Shown here: positions 36,861-45,985 of the stretch, piece by piece
Numbering within the stretch: position 1 is the stretch's first letter
Layout of the letters: every line of letters starts with the position of its first letter
From: Marinobacter excellens HL-55
GTDB taxonomy: Bacteria; Pseudomonadota; Gammaproteobacteria; Pseudomonadales; Oleiphilaceae
Length of the DNA: 64,000 bases
Assembly (NCBI GenBank): GCA_001314845.1
Contig: LJZQ01000003.1
Span: forward strand, 1 to 64,000
Reading direction: 5' to 3'
Program-made: the position numbers and the translations under genes
Notes under the pieces: generated by a model
What the model was told of the DNA's origin: nothing
The model's database searches: none
The model's input: the letters and a program-made list of their open reading frames with translations, nothing else

Positions 36861-37234
36861 TCAAAAACGCTCGTGGATTTACGCTGCTGGAGGTGTTGAT
36901 CGCTTTGCTGGTGTTCGGCTTGATTGCTACCGCCGCCGCGGAAGTGGGTAGTCAGTACATATCCAGCTACGAGCGGGTGCGTGACAAAACACTTGCCGGT
37001 TGGTTGGCCGATAATCGAATAAATGAGCTGAGGCTTCAGGAAGATCTGCCGGGCATATCTGAAAATTCTGATGACCGGGACTACGGTACCTACCGCTGGC
37101 AGGTAACCACCGTTGTGCAGGGCACCGAAGAGCCCTCCATGCGCCGTGTTGAAGTGACGGTTGCTCGTTATACCAGCGGTCGGACAGAAGCAACACCGGT
37201 GCATACGCTGTCTGCGTTTCTGGGTGAAAAGTGA
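36857..37234 (+). CDS. gspI: Minor pseudopilin GspI
   Basis: A 125-residue minor pseudopilin, leader MIKNARG then FTLLEVLIALLVFGLIATAA with Glu at mature position 5. GspI initiates the tip complex with GspJ and GspK. Its stop codon shares a base with the gspJ start codon. Confidence 0.92.
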   Translation: MIKNARGFTLLEVLIALLVFGLIATAAAEVGSQYISSYERVRDKTLAGWLADNRINELRLQEDLPGISENSDDRDYGTYRWQVTTVVQGTEEPSMRRVEVTVARYTSGRTEATPVHTLSAFLGEK

Positions 37235-37983
37235 TGGTTCGCTCCAATTACGCTCTAACTGGCAGGTACAACGCCGGTTTTACCCTGATGGAAGTGCTGA
37301 TCGCCGTCACCATTACCGCCGTCATCGGCCTGGGGGTCTGGCAGGTCATCAATAGTGTGGTGACTTCTCGCGACAGGGTGAATGAAGTAGCCGATGAATT
37401 CGAAGGCCTCCAGAAAGCCATGTTGTTTTTGGAGCGGGATCTGACGCAGCTGGTCAATCGTCCGGTGCGTGATGTTTACGGGGACTTTCAGCCCGCCCTG
37501 AGCAGTCGCGAAGACGCCTTTGTGCTGCAATTGACGCGGCAAGGCTGGCGGAATCCGCTTGGTCTACGGCGTAGCGGTTTGCAGCGGGTAGCCTGGGAAT
37601 ACACCGGGTCTGAACTGCGCCGGCGTTACTGGCCATCGGTTGATCAGGCCCAGGATGACAGCAGCCGCGATATGCTGATGCTGGAAGGGGTACAGGCTTT
37701 TGATATCCGGTTTTTAACAAGCGAATTGACCTGGCAGGAGGAGTGGCCTGCCGACCGGGAGTTGGCGAATTTGTCTCCCGGTGCCAGACCAACGCTGCCT
37801 ATGCCTCGGGGTATAGAAGTCACCCTGGAACATGAACGGTTTGGCGAGCTGGTGAGAACGTTTGCGCTGCCAGACTTTGATGTGACTCAGGCTCAGGTTG
37901 TTGTGAATCAGCAAATGGAGGCCGCCAGCGAATCGGATACCGATAACGAAGAAAGCCAGGAACAGCAGGGTACCGAGCCATGA
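37234..37983 (+). CDS. gspJ: Minor pseudopilin GspJ
   Basis: A 249-residue minor pseudopilin from the ATG at 37234 (a GTG three bases earlier is possible). The leader is rather long (MVRSNYALTGRYNAG) before FTLMEVLIAVTITAVIGLGV. The C-terminal tail is acidic and Glu/Gln-rich (ESDTDNEESQEQQG). It overlaps gspK by four bases. Confidence 0.92.
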   Translation: MVRSNYALTGRYNAGFTLMEVLIAVTITAVIGLGVWQVINSVVTSRDRVNEVADEFEGLQKAMLFLERDLTQLVNRPVRDVYGDFQPALSSREDAFVLQLTRQGWRNPLGLRRSGLQRVAWEYTGSELRRRYWPSVDQAQDDSSRDMLMLEGVQAFDIRFLTSELTWQEEWPADRELANLSPGARPTLPMPRGIEVTLEHERFGELVRTFALPDFDVTQAQVVVNQQMEAASESDTDNEESQEQQGTEP

Positions 37984-38993
37984 AAACGTCGGTAGCGCTA
38001 AACAGGATTTCCAGGCGGCAAAATGGCGTTGCACTGATTATGGTGCTGTTAGCCATGGCATTGGTGGTTATGCTGGCCACGGGCATGACCCAGAAGCAAA
38101 GCATTCGGGTATTCAAGGCCGGGCATTATCTTGCGCAGCAACAAGGCCATAGCATAGCGCTCGGTGCCGAAGAATTTGCGCGTCGGATCTTGATTCAGGA
38201 TTTTGAACAGGATCGGGAAGACGGCCTGATGGTTGATAGCCCGGATGAGTTCTGGGCGATGTACGCCGCGATATTGCCCCTGAACACTAATGGCGTGGCC
38301 GAGGTCCAGATTGACGACCTGAGTGGGCGAATCAACCTTAATGATCTCGTCAGCGCCAATGGCCAGTTGGATACCATGACCAGAGACCGCCTGATCCGCT
38401 TGTTCAGGGCGCTAGGTATCACCACGGTGTCTGTGGATGCATTGATCGACTGGATCGATGCGGATGACCAGACTATCAGTGCCTTTGGTGCAGAAGATGG
38501 CCAATACCTGATGGCGGAGCAACCCTATCGAGCGGCCAACCAGCCATTTCTATCGATCACGGAATTAAGACTGATCGAGGGCATGACGGAAGAGATTTAC
38601 GTTGCGCTCAGACCTCACGTCATTGCCTTGCCGGTCAGTGGTATTGGTATTAATGTGAACACCGCGACGGGTCCGGTGCTCATGTCTTTGCACGACGAAG
38701 TAACCGAGGCTCAGGCTGCGTCCATTCTCGCCCAGAGAGAAGGGCAGCGTTTTGAAAACCTGCAGGACTTTCTCGCATTGCAGGAATTTGCGGGCATGGG
38801 CCTCAAAGCTGCGGGGCTCTCTCTGCAATCACGGTTTTTTGAAGTTGTCTCAAGGATTACCTACGATGATCGTGTTGTCACTATGGTCAGCACTGTTTTT
38901 CGTAATCCGGAGGGAGAAGTCCGGACGGTTCACAGGGATTCCGGGCAGAAGAATCGCATTACCAAAGAACCCTATTCAATCTCGGAAGGATAG
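37980..38993 (+). CDS. gspK: Minor pseudopilin GspK
   Basis: A 337-residue protein, the large tip pseudopilin. After the leader (MKTSVALNRISRRQNG) the mature start is VALIMVLLAMALVVMLATGM, without the Glu5 of other pseudopilins, which is normal for GspK. The insert contains helix-hairpin-helix-like repeats (NVNTATGPVLMSL, RFENLQDFLALQEFAGMG). Confidence 0.93.
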   Translation: MKTSVALNRISRRQNGVALIMVLLAMALVVMLATGMTQKQSIRVFKAGHYLAQQQGHSIALGAEEFARRILIQDFEQDREDGLMVDSPDEFWAMYAAILPLNTNGVAEVQIDDLSGRINLNDLVSANGQLDTMTRDRLIRLFRALGITTVSVDALIDWIDADDQTISAFGAEDGQYLMAEQPYRAANQPFLSITELRLIEGMTEEIYVALRPHVIALPVSGIGINVNTATGPVLMSLHDEVTEAQAASILAQREGQRFENLQDFLALQEFAGMGLKAAGLSLQSRFFEVVSRITYDDRVVTMVSTVFRNPEGEVRTVHRDSGQKNRITKEPYSISEG

Positions 38994-38995
38994 CC

Positions 38996-40303
38996 ATGTC
39001 TTATCGCCTTTTTGTCCGGCCGGTTCCGCCCTTTGCGGACACGGAGCAAAACCCGGAGTCACAATTGTTCAGCTGGTTGCTGCAGGATGCCAGTGGCGAC
39101 GCGCAGGCCAGAGGGGCTGCAGATTCCAGAGAGGTTATTGAGCAGACATTGGCTCAGAATGCACTGGATAAAGTGCTGATGATTGGCCTGATTCCTGGTG
39201 ATGAGGCGCTGTTTTGTGTAGCGGATATTCCCGCAAAGCAAAGCCGCTTTGTGCTTCAGGCATTGCCATTCGCGGTCGAAGAGCAAGTCGCCCAGGACAT
39301 TGAATCGGTGCACCTGGCACTGGGTCGTCACACACCCGATGGCTACCAGGTAGCTGCTATCGATCAGCAGCAGATGGGACGTTGGCTGGCGTTGTTCTCA
39401 GGCTGGGAACACGTCCGTCTGGATGCAATTTTCCCTGACGCCGCTCTGCTTCCGGCCACTGAGGGAGGCTGGACTGCCTGCCTGGATGGCGACGGTGTCA
39501 TGTTGCTCAGTCAAAGAGGTGAATGGTTGCGTATGCAGACCAGTAACCTCGGAATGTTGGGCATCACGCTGGCGGCACCTCCTTCGGAGGAGGTGATCGC
39601 AGAGATTCCAGTCACTGTTTATGGCACAGACTCAGATCTGGAAAACTATCAATCGGTAATTGTGGAATTGGGCAGCGGTGACGGCCGCCTGCGATTGAGC
39701 CAGAAGCCCCTTGAGTTCTCTACCTTGGAGTTTCTGGCTTGGGCTTACCACCACCATATGTGTAATCCGGTCAATCTTTGCCAGGGCCCTTTCGCAGTGA
39801 ATAGAGATGGCAGCAGCCCGCTGAAACCATGGAAGCCGTTAATAGCCGTGGCCTCAGTCTGGTTTGCTGTACAACTAGCCCTGAACACAGGAATGGGCAT
39901 TTATCACAATCAAGAAGCCGAGAAGCTCCAGGAGCAGGCTCTGGCCATATATCAGTCAGCCTTCCCGGGCGATCGTCGCACCCACGCTGGCAATGTGCGT
40001 CGGGTTATTGAAGGTCAGTTGCGAGTGGCGGGTTCCGGGCAGCAGGAAGTTGATTTTGTCACTTTGCTCAAATACACCGGCGACCAATACAGCCGCCTGC
40101 CGTCGAGCGGAGCGGTCACTTTCAATTCGATCAACTACAGCCGAAGCCGCGGCGAGTTAGTGGTGGATGTGCGGGCGGACAGCTACGAGCGGATGAGCAG
40201 TTTGAGAAATGGGCTAGCTAACCAGGGGCTGCAGGCTCAGATTGGCTCTGTGGTCAATGAAAGTTCCGGCTCTCGTGGCCGTTTGACGGTCTCTGGAGGC
40301 TGA
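38996..40303 (+). CDS. gspL: Type II secretion protein GspL
   Basis: A 435-residue bitopic protein. The first 270 residues form the cytoplasmic actin-like domain that binds GspE (FCVADIPAKQSRFVLQALPF, AVEEQVAQD). A membrane helix lies near residues 282-302 (LIAVASVWFAVQLALNTGMG), followed by the periplasmic ferredoxin-like domain. It begins 2 bp after gspK. Confidence 0.92.
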   Translation: MSYRLFVRPVPPFADTEQNPESQLFSWLLQDASGDAQARGAADSREVIEQTLAQNALDKVLMIGLIPGDEALFCVADIPAKQSRFVLQALPFAVEEQVAQDIESVHLALGRHTPDGYQVAAIDQQQMGRWLALFSGWEHVRLDAIFPDAALLPATEGGWTACLDGDGVMLLSQRGEWLRMQTSNLGMLGITLAAPPSEEVIAEIPVTVYGTDSDLENYQSVIVELGSGDGRLRLSQKPLEFSTLEFLAWAYHHHMCNPVNLCQGPFAVNRDGSSPLKPWKPLIAVASVWFAVQLALNTGMGIYHNQEAEKLQEQALAIYQSAFPGDRRTHAGNVRRVIEGQLRVAGSGQQEVDFVTLLKYTGDQYSRLPSSGAVTFNSINYSRSRGELVVDVRADSYERMSSLRNGLANQGLQAQIGSVVNESSGSRGRLTVSGG

Positions 40304-40307
40304 TATC

Positions 40308-40841
40308 ATGTGGACCCGAATTAAAGACCAGCCAGCGGTGGGCAAACTGATCGCCCGATACGACCAACTTCCCGTCAGGGACCGGCAGGCGCTGGGTATT
40401 CTCACCGTCGCCTTGGTGCTGGCAATAATGTACTTTGCCATCTGGAGCCCGGTGTCGGATTTTCGTGCCCAGGCGGAGTCCGGCCGGGAAAATGCAGAAC
40501 AGCTGTTGGCCTGGATGCAGGCGAACGAGTCCAGCATTCGCCAACTGGCTGGAACAGACTCGGCAAGCTCCGGAAGTGCCGCCGTCGATAAGCCTGCAGA
40601 CGGGCGTGCATTGATGGCGCTGGTCACTCGCTCGGCTGGCGAGGCGGGTCTGTCTCTGCAAAGGTTTGAGCCCAGTGGTGAGAACGGCGTACGTGTCTGG
40701 CTTGAGGGTGCTCCGTTCGCAGACGTCGCAGCCTGGATTGAACAACTTGATTCACGCAATGGCGTGATTATTGACCAGGCTGCATTGGACAGAGCCAATG
40801 AGCCGGGCCGGGTTTCGGTCCGGCTTACCTTGACGATCTGA
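40308..40841 (+). CDS. gspM: Type II secretion protein GspM
   Basis: A 177-residue bitopic protein with an N-terminal membrane helix (ALGILTVALVLAIMYFAIW) and a periplasmic ferredoxin-like domain ending VSVRLTLTI. It partners with GspL. It is the last gsp gene of this run; gspN and gspD are not present here. Confidence 0.92.
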   Translation: MWTRIKDQPAVGKLIARYDQLPVRDRQALGILTVALVLAIMYFAIWSPVSDFRAQAESGRENAEQLLAWMQANESSIRQLAGTDSASSGSAAVDKPADGRALMALVTRSAGEAGLSLQRFEPSGENGVRVWLEGAPFADVAAWIEQLDSRNGVIIDQAALDRANEPGRVSVRLTLTI

Positions 40842-40889
40842 ACGGGCGTGAACCCAACGTTGACCGGAGTTCCGGAGGAGCACGAGAAA

Positions 40890-41567
40890 ATGCGTGATAC
40901 GCAAGAAAACAATAATAATACCGATGCCGTCGTAGTTCGGCTTGATGAGACGGCGCGTAACGAGGCCCAGTCCATTCTTTGTAGTGCCTACCGGGAAGAT
41001 CCGACGTTCCAGTACCTTTTTGATCACCGTCGGACAGGCTATGACCAGCGAGTGAGGGCGACGGTCAGAGAACTGATTGATCTGTACCTCGATCTGAATC
41101 AGGACGCCGTCGGCGTTATGAAAGGGGAGACCCTTATCGCCGTGGCGTTCATTGGCGACCCGGAATTGCGAATGAACCTGGCCGGTCAGTTCAGCTGGAG
41201 AATTCGCATGGTGCTGACGGCCGGCTTCGCCTCAACCCGTCGTTACCTGGATTATCATCAGAAAATCCGCGACTTATTGCCACACCCGCAGGCTCATCAG
41301 TTGCCTTTGATGGGGGTTAACCCAAAATACCAACATCAGGGCTACGGTCGGGTGTTGTTAAAGGCGGTAGAAAAACTCTGTGAGGAGAACCCTCGCGGCA
41401 GCGGGCTGGTTCTGGATACCGGTAACAGCCGATACCTGCCTTTTTATGAGTCTGAGGGGTTCCAGAGCCTGGGCAAGATTCGCCTCGGTGATTTCGAAGA
41501 TCACGTACTTTATCGCGAGATCAAAGCGGATTCAGATGAACGCCGAAGCGAGGCAGCCCAGCATTAA
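40890..41567 (+). CDS. GNAT-family N-acetyltransferase
   Basis: A 225-residue acetyltransferase. The acetyl-CoA loop is visible in GVNPKYQHQGYGRVLLKAVE (Q-x-x-G-x-G/A pattern), followed by LVLDTGNSRYLPFYESEGF typical of the family's last motif. I set the start at the ATG 40890 because GGAGGAG lies about ten bases before it; an upstream GTG at 40848 has no such site. It follows gspM by 48 bp but is unrelated to secretion. The substrate is unknown. Confidence 0.85.
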   Translation: MRDTQENNNNTDAVVVRLDETARNEAQSILCSAYREDPTFQYLFDHRRTGYDQRVRATVRELIDLYLDLNQDAVGVMKGETLIAVAFIGDPELRMNLAGQFSWRIRMVLTAGFASTRRYLDYHQKIRDLLPHPQAHQLPLMGVNPKYQHQGYGRVLLKAVEKLCEENPRGSGLVLDTGNSRYLPFYESEGFQSLGKIRLGDFEDHVLYREIKADSDERRSEAAQH

Positions 41568-41592
41568 TGTCTTTTTGTAAACAGGAGAGAGT

Positions 41593-42954
41593 GTGTCTGA
41601 CAGCCAGGATTTCGATCTGATTGTAATTGGTGCTGGGTCCGGCGGTGTCCGGCTGGCGAGAATGTCTGCACAGCGAGGCGCCCGCGTGGCCGTCGTGGAG
41701 TCGCGCTATCTCGGCGGAACATGCGTCAATGTAGGGTGCGTTCCGAAAAAGCTGTTTGTGTACGGGGCCCATGTCCATGACGACCTTGAGGATGCTGCTG
41801 GTTATGGCTGGCGCGTGCCAATGGACGACGTGAGCTTCGATTGGCCAACCCTGGTTGCCAACAAGAATGCTGAGATTGAGCGGTTAAACGGCATCTACGG
41901 TCGCCTGCTTGAGAACGCAGGAGTGGAGATTATTCGGGGTACTGCCAGCATTCAGGACGCTAATACCGTTGTAGTCGGTGACCAAAGCTATTCCACCAAA
42001 CACATCACCGTAGCGACAGGAAGCTGGCCGGTGGTTCCGGATGTACCCGGCAAAGAATGCATACTGACCTCCAATGAGATGTTCTATTTGCCCCAATTGC
42101 CCCGTCACGCCGTAGTGTGGGGTGGCGGTTACATCGCGGTGGAGTTTGCCGGCATTCTGGCGGGGCTGGGAGTGAAAACCACGCTGTTATACCGGGGTGA
42201 CTTGTTCCTGCGGGGTTTTGACGATGACATTCGCCGCTTTACCGAGCAGGAAATGCGCAAGAAAGGCATTGATCTGCAGTTCAACGTTACGATCGAGTCC
42301 ATTGAAACCGAAGGCGCGCACTATCAGGTAAATCTGTCCAACGGTGAGCAGCTGGAGACTGGACTGGTGATGGCCGCAACCGGTCGCAGGGCACTGGTTG
42401 ACGGCCTTGGGCTGACTGACCTTGGCATCGAGCTTAACGCCTCCGGGCATGTTGTGGTGGATGATCAGTTCCAGACTTCGGTGCCGTCGATATCCGCGCT
42501 GGGCGATGTGATTGGTACCCCACAATTGACGCCTGTCGCACTTGCTCAGGCGATGGTGCTGTCACGCAGGCTGTTTGGCGATGGTCAGGGTGAGATGGAT
42601 TACAGTGCTATTCCTACCGCGGTCTTCTGTCAGCCTAACATCGGAACGGTGGGCCTGACGGAAGAGCAGGCGAGAGAGGCTGGCCACAAGCTCAGGATCT
42701 ACCGTTCTGAATTCAGGCCGATGAAATATACCCTCAGTGGTCGGGATGAGCGTTGCCTGATGAAACTGGTGGTTGATGATCAGACCGACAAGGTGCTGGG
42801 CGCCCACATGGTGGGGCCGGATGCTGGTGAAATCACTCAGGGATTGGCGGTGGCGATTAAAGCGGGCGCGACCAAGGCCCAGTTTGACGCCACTATTGGT
42901 ATCCACCCGACGTCTGCAGAAGAGTTTGTAACCATGCGCGAGCCGGTGGCCTGA
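41593..42954 (+). CDS. gor: Glutathione-disulfide reductase
   Basis: A 453-residue class I pyridine nucleotide-disulfide oxidoreductase. It has the FAD Rossmann motif ([16 protein letters not shown]), the redox-active disulfide [13 protein letters not shown] (Cys44, Cys49), the NADPH Rossmann motif ([14 protein letters not shown]), the second FAD motif ([10 protein letters not shown]) and the C-terminal catalytic HPTSAEE. The arrangement matches GorA rather than dihydrolipoamide dehydrogenase. It reduces glutathione disulfide with NADPH in the cytosol. The start is GTG at 41593 after AGGAG. Confidence 0.92.
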   Translation: MSDSQDFDLIVIGAGSGGVRLARMSAQRGARVAVVESRYLGGTCVNVGCVPKKLFVYGAHVHDDLEDAAGYGWRVPMDDVSFDWPTLVANKNAEIERLNGIYGRLLENAGVEIIRGTASIQDANTVVVGDQSYSTKHITVATGSWPVVPDVPGKECILTSNEMFYLPQLPRHAVVWGGGYIAVEFAGILAGLGVKTTLLYRGDLFLRGFDDDIRRFTEQEMRKKGIDLQFNVTIESIETEGAHYQVNLSNGEQLETGLVMAATGRRALVDGLGLTDLGIELNASGHVVVDDQFQTSVPSISALGDVIGTPQLTPVALAQAMVLSRRLFGDGQGEMDYSAIPTAVFCQPNIGTVGLTEEQAREAGHKLRIYRSEFRPMKYTLSGRDERCLMKLVVDDQTDKVLGAHMVGPDAGEITQGLAVAIKAGATKAQFDATIGIHPTSAEEFVTMREPVA

Positions 42955-42970
42955 GCTGACAGCGCGCCCG

Positions 42971-43002
42971 CCTGACTCACTGCAGTGATGCAGTGAGTCA
43001 GG
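42971..43002. terminator. Perfect 14-bp hairpin between convergent genes
   Basis: CCTGACTCACTGCA (42971-42984) and its exact complement (42989-43002) flank a 4-base loop. It sits between the stop codons of gor (plus) and the hybrid kinase (minus), as expected of a shared bidirectional terminator. No strong T-run follows on either side. Confidence 0.6.
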
Positions 43003-43014
43003 GCAGTGGTCGGC

Positions 43015-44958
43015 TTATAGACGAACCCAGCGGCTGAGCACTTCCCGAAGGGTTTCACGACGGACTGGTTTCGGGATGTAATCGTTCATACCTGAGGCCA
43101 GGCAAAGTTCTTTGATTTGGTGTGACACATCGGCGGTCAAGGCAATGATGGGCACGCCAGACTGACCGTTACTTTGTTCCCATTCACGAATGATGCGGGT
43201 TGCCTCATAGCCGTCCATGATCGGCATCTGACAATCCATCAGGATCAGCTCATAGCCCTCATGTTTGCTTCTTACCTTCTCTATGGCTTCCTGGCCATTG
43301 TGGGCTGACTCCACCTGAAAGCCCAACTTGCTGAGCAGTGTGACGGTGACCTTCTGGTTCACTGCGTTGTCCTCTACCACCAGAGCGCGGGCTGTGCTCC
43401 CGATGGTTTCCCGAGGGCTATGGGGCGGGGTAGGTTGCGCCCCGTGCTGCTGCTCTGCGAGCTCGAACGGTACTTCAAAGCGAAATGATGAACCTTCCCC
43501 GATATCCGACTCTACCTGTATATGGCCGCCCATCAGCTCCACCAGGCGCTGAACTAGAGACAGACCCAGCCCCGTGCCACCGTGTGTACGAGTGTTGCTA
43601 TTGTCAATCTGTTCAAAGGTATGGAAAATGTTGGTCAAGCGGTCGCCAGGTATTCCGTTCCCGGTGTCGCTGACTGAGCACTTGAGCATCAGACAGTTGG
43701 ATTCGAGGGGAAGCCAGCTTGCGCGAACACTCACAAAACCGTTATTGGTAAACTTGAGCGAGTTGTCGAGCAGGCAGGCGAGAATTTGCCTGACCCTTGG
43801 CGCATCACCGATAACCAACGGTTTTTCAGGCCACTCGCCCAGAAAGTTCACATCCAGTGCCAATCCCTGTTGCTCCGCCGCATAGCGGTACGATGCTGCA
43901 CAATTGGTGATCAGAATGCGCAAGTCAAACTCCTGATTTTCGAGCTCAAGGCTACCGCTGTCCATTCGAGCGTAATCCAGAATGTCTGATATCACCGTGA
44001 GCAGATCTTCTGTCGCCTGCCGTGCCGTGCCCAGATAGTCTCTTTGGCGTTTGGTAAGCGGTTCTTCCTGAATCAGGTCTACCATGCCAAGTACACCGTT
44101 CAATGGCGTTCTAAGCTCATGGCTCATGGTTGCAAGAAACTCAGATTTGGCCTGACTGGCCAGTTCTGCTCTCTCCCGTGCGGATTCCGACATGGCCAAG
44201 GTCTTGTCTCTGGCCGACCGCAACTTCTCGAGGTGTTGTGCCAGCTCATTTAATTGGTGCTGGATGGCCACGATTTCTTTGGAATTGCCCCCGGTAACAA
44301 CCTTCTGGTCGGAATAATCGCCGCCGATGAGCATACTGACCCGACTGGCCAGCTTCCGGATTGGCTGAAGAATGCTGTTGAGAAAGTGATTGACCATGAG
44401 GATGGTGAACAGCAGCATGGCGACGCCTACGGCCATAGAGGACCACAGGATATCCTGTTGCCGATCCGCCAGTACTTCAGGATCAACGCCTACCTCAACC
44501 GTGCCAACACGCAAAGAACCGGCGCTGAATCCGTAACCGGGGTTGAACCAGTCTGTGCCGCTGCCAAGCTCCAACGGCTCCTGTAATATCTCGGCCTGAT
44601 AAAGGTTGAACCCATTACTTCGCATTGACGAGTCTTGCAGGTTATTGCTCACAAACCCCAGTTCCTCGCCAACCACGTCGGTTACCCGAATCCACTCCGC
44701 TTTGCTTCGACGCAGGGACTGGCTCAACACCTGATCCAGTGCCAGAGTGTTCCCTGAAACAACCGCGTATTCGAGTGCCGGCGCCAGGCTGTCTGCCAGC
44801 ATCTGAGCGTTCCGCGCCAGATCAATACGGGCATCGTCCAGTCGTGCTGACGTAAAGAATGCCATCAGCGCCACGAACATGACCACTGCAGGCAGAGCGC
44901 CAAGCAATAGGAGTTTTCTGGACAGTGATACACCGAGACGGGTGGCAGATCGACTCAT
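43015..44958 (-). CDS. Hybrid sensor histidine kinase with C-terminal receiver
   Basis: A 647-residue inner-membrane kinase. It has membrane helix 1 at about 15-36, a periplasmic sensor of about 130 residues, membrane helix 2 at about 172-190, a HAMP-like linker, HisKA with the phospho-acceptor His280 (ATMSHELRTPLNG), HATPase_c (N-box LLDNSLKF, G-boxes DTGNGIP and GGTGLGLS), and a receiver with Asp575 (ILMDCQMPIMDG). No HPt domain is fused, so a separate phosphotransfer partner or response regulator is needed. Its ATG overlaps the stop of the binding-protein gene upstream (ATGA), so both are co-translated. Confidence 0.92.
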   Translation of the reverse strand: MSRSATRLGVSLSRKLLLLGALPAVVMFVALMAFFTSARLDDARIDLARNAQMLADSLAPALEYAVVSGNTLALDQVLSQSLRRSKAEWIRVTDVVGEELGFVSNNLQDSSMRSNGFNLYQAEILQEPLELGSGTDWFNPGYGFSAGSLRVGTVEVGVDPEVLADRQQDILWSSMAVGVAMLLFTILMVNHFLNSILQPIRKLASRVSMLIGGDYSDQKVVTGGNSKEIVAIQHQLNELAQHLEKLRSARDKTLAMSESARERAELASQAKSEFLATMSHELRTPLNGVLGMVDLIQEEPLTKRQRDYLGTARQATEDLLTVISDILDYARMDSGSLELENQEFDLRILITNCAASYRYAAEQQGLALDVNFLGEWPEKPLVIGDAPRVRQILACLLDNSLKFTNNGFVSVRASWLPLESNCLMLKCSVSDTGNGIPGDRLTNIFHTFEQIDNSNTRTHGGTGLGLSLVQRLVELMGGHIQVESDIGEGSSFRFEVPFELAEQQHGAQPTPPHSPRETIGSTARALVVEDNAVNQKVTVTLLSKLGFQVESAHNGQEAIEKVRSKHEGYELILMDCQMPIMDGYEATRIIREWEQSNGQSGVPIIALTADVSHQIKELCLASGMNDYIPKPVRRETLREVLSRWVRL

Positions 44959-45974
44959 TCTGAATCCTCCCGGCCGGATATGATCATTGTGTTCACCTGC
45001 TCGGCAATCCATTCCCGTTCAGGTAAGGGAATGTTGAGTGAGCGACCAACCTGCTGATTTATTTCGACCCGATACTCATCCGGGTAGTCCGGCTCTGGAA
45101 AGCGACGCTCGGCAAGAAACGCCCGAACATAGGTGCCTGCCTTTGCGACGATGGTAGGAAATGGCGCATAACTGGAGGCCAGAACGCCAGCTTTGACGTA
45201 AGCCTGACTAGGACCAATGACAATCTTGTTACGTCGGTAGGCGGTCAGCAGGATGTGTTTGATATTGCGAGGGTTATAAATGGCGTCGTCGGAGGCGGCC
45301 AGAACAAAATCACCATAGGTGAGCGCCCTGACAAGGGTAGGGATGAGCTGTTCATCACTGTCTGTGATGAATACCCGAGCGCTCAGGTTGTAAGCTGCAA
45401 GTTGGTCAACGAGGTCTTCATAGAGCTCGACGGTTTCTGTCGACGCCAGCAGCGCGATCTGTGTTGCCTGCGGAAGGATGGTTGTCCCCGTCAGCGCCTG
45501 CCTTAGCAATGGCACATCATAATAGATCGCAGATACCTGGCCTGGCGTGCGAGTGGCGTAACCCTGGAAGAAGGTTTTTTCAACCATCAAAGCGAGAATG
45601 GGTGCGTCTCGATTCATCTGGCGAATTTTTGAAAAGGCCACCGGTCCGATGGTAATGATCGGGCTGTCAGTGCCAATCATGCTTTGATCATCTCGCACCG
45701 GTACCAGCGACGCCTCGTCACCAAACTCGTCGGTAAGCAAACGGGTAATGTGAAGATCAAGAGCCTTGTTGCCAGAACCGGCAATGTAGATAACGGTAGA
45801 GCCAGGCTCGCTCATCTGAGAATAGCTGGTGGACGGTAGTATGGATAATAGAAGCCAGAACAGCGCCAACCTGACCGACGGCCGCCTTTGAAAATGGTAC
45901 GACTGAATGAATTCAGCAAATTTGGTTGAGATCATACCGTCCCGATTGGTGAGCGATCTTGTTGTTACGTCCAT
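44955..45974 (-). CDS. Periplasmic ABC-type substrate-binding protein (PF04392-like)
   Basis: A 339-residue protein, or 326 if translation starts at the second Met (45935). A hydrophobic signal segment (RLALFWLLLSILPSTSYSQ) is followed by a two-lobed periplasmic-binding fold with features of the ABC substrate-binding family PF04392: IITIGPVAFSKIR, ALLASTETVELYEDLVDQLA and VIGPSQAYVKAGVLASSYA. No ABC permease or ATPase lies near. Instead it sits between a TonB receptor gene and a hybrid kinase gene, 11 bp after the first and overlapping the second, so a sensing role is likely (inference). Confidence 0.82.
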   Translation of the reverse strand: MDVTTRSLTNRDGMISTKFAEFIQSYHFQRRPSVRLALFWLLLSILPSTSYSQMSEPGSTVIYIAGSGNKALDLHITRLLTDEFGDEASLVPVRDDQSMIGTDSPIITIGPVAFSKIRQMNRDAPILALMVEKTFFQGYATRTPGQVSAIYYDVPLLRQALTGTTILPQATQIALLASTETVELYEDLVDQLAAYNLSARVFITDSDEQLIPTLVRALTYGDFVLAASDDAIYNPRNIKHILLTAYRRNKIVIGPSQAYVKAGVLASSYAPFPTIVAKAGTYVRAFLAERRFPEPDYPDEYRVEINQQVGRSLNIPLPEREWIAEQVNTMIISGREDSE

Positions 45975-45985
45975 TTATCATAGCG

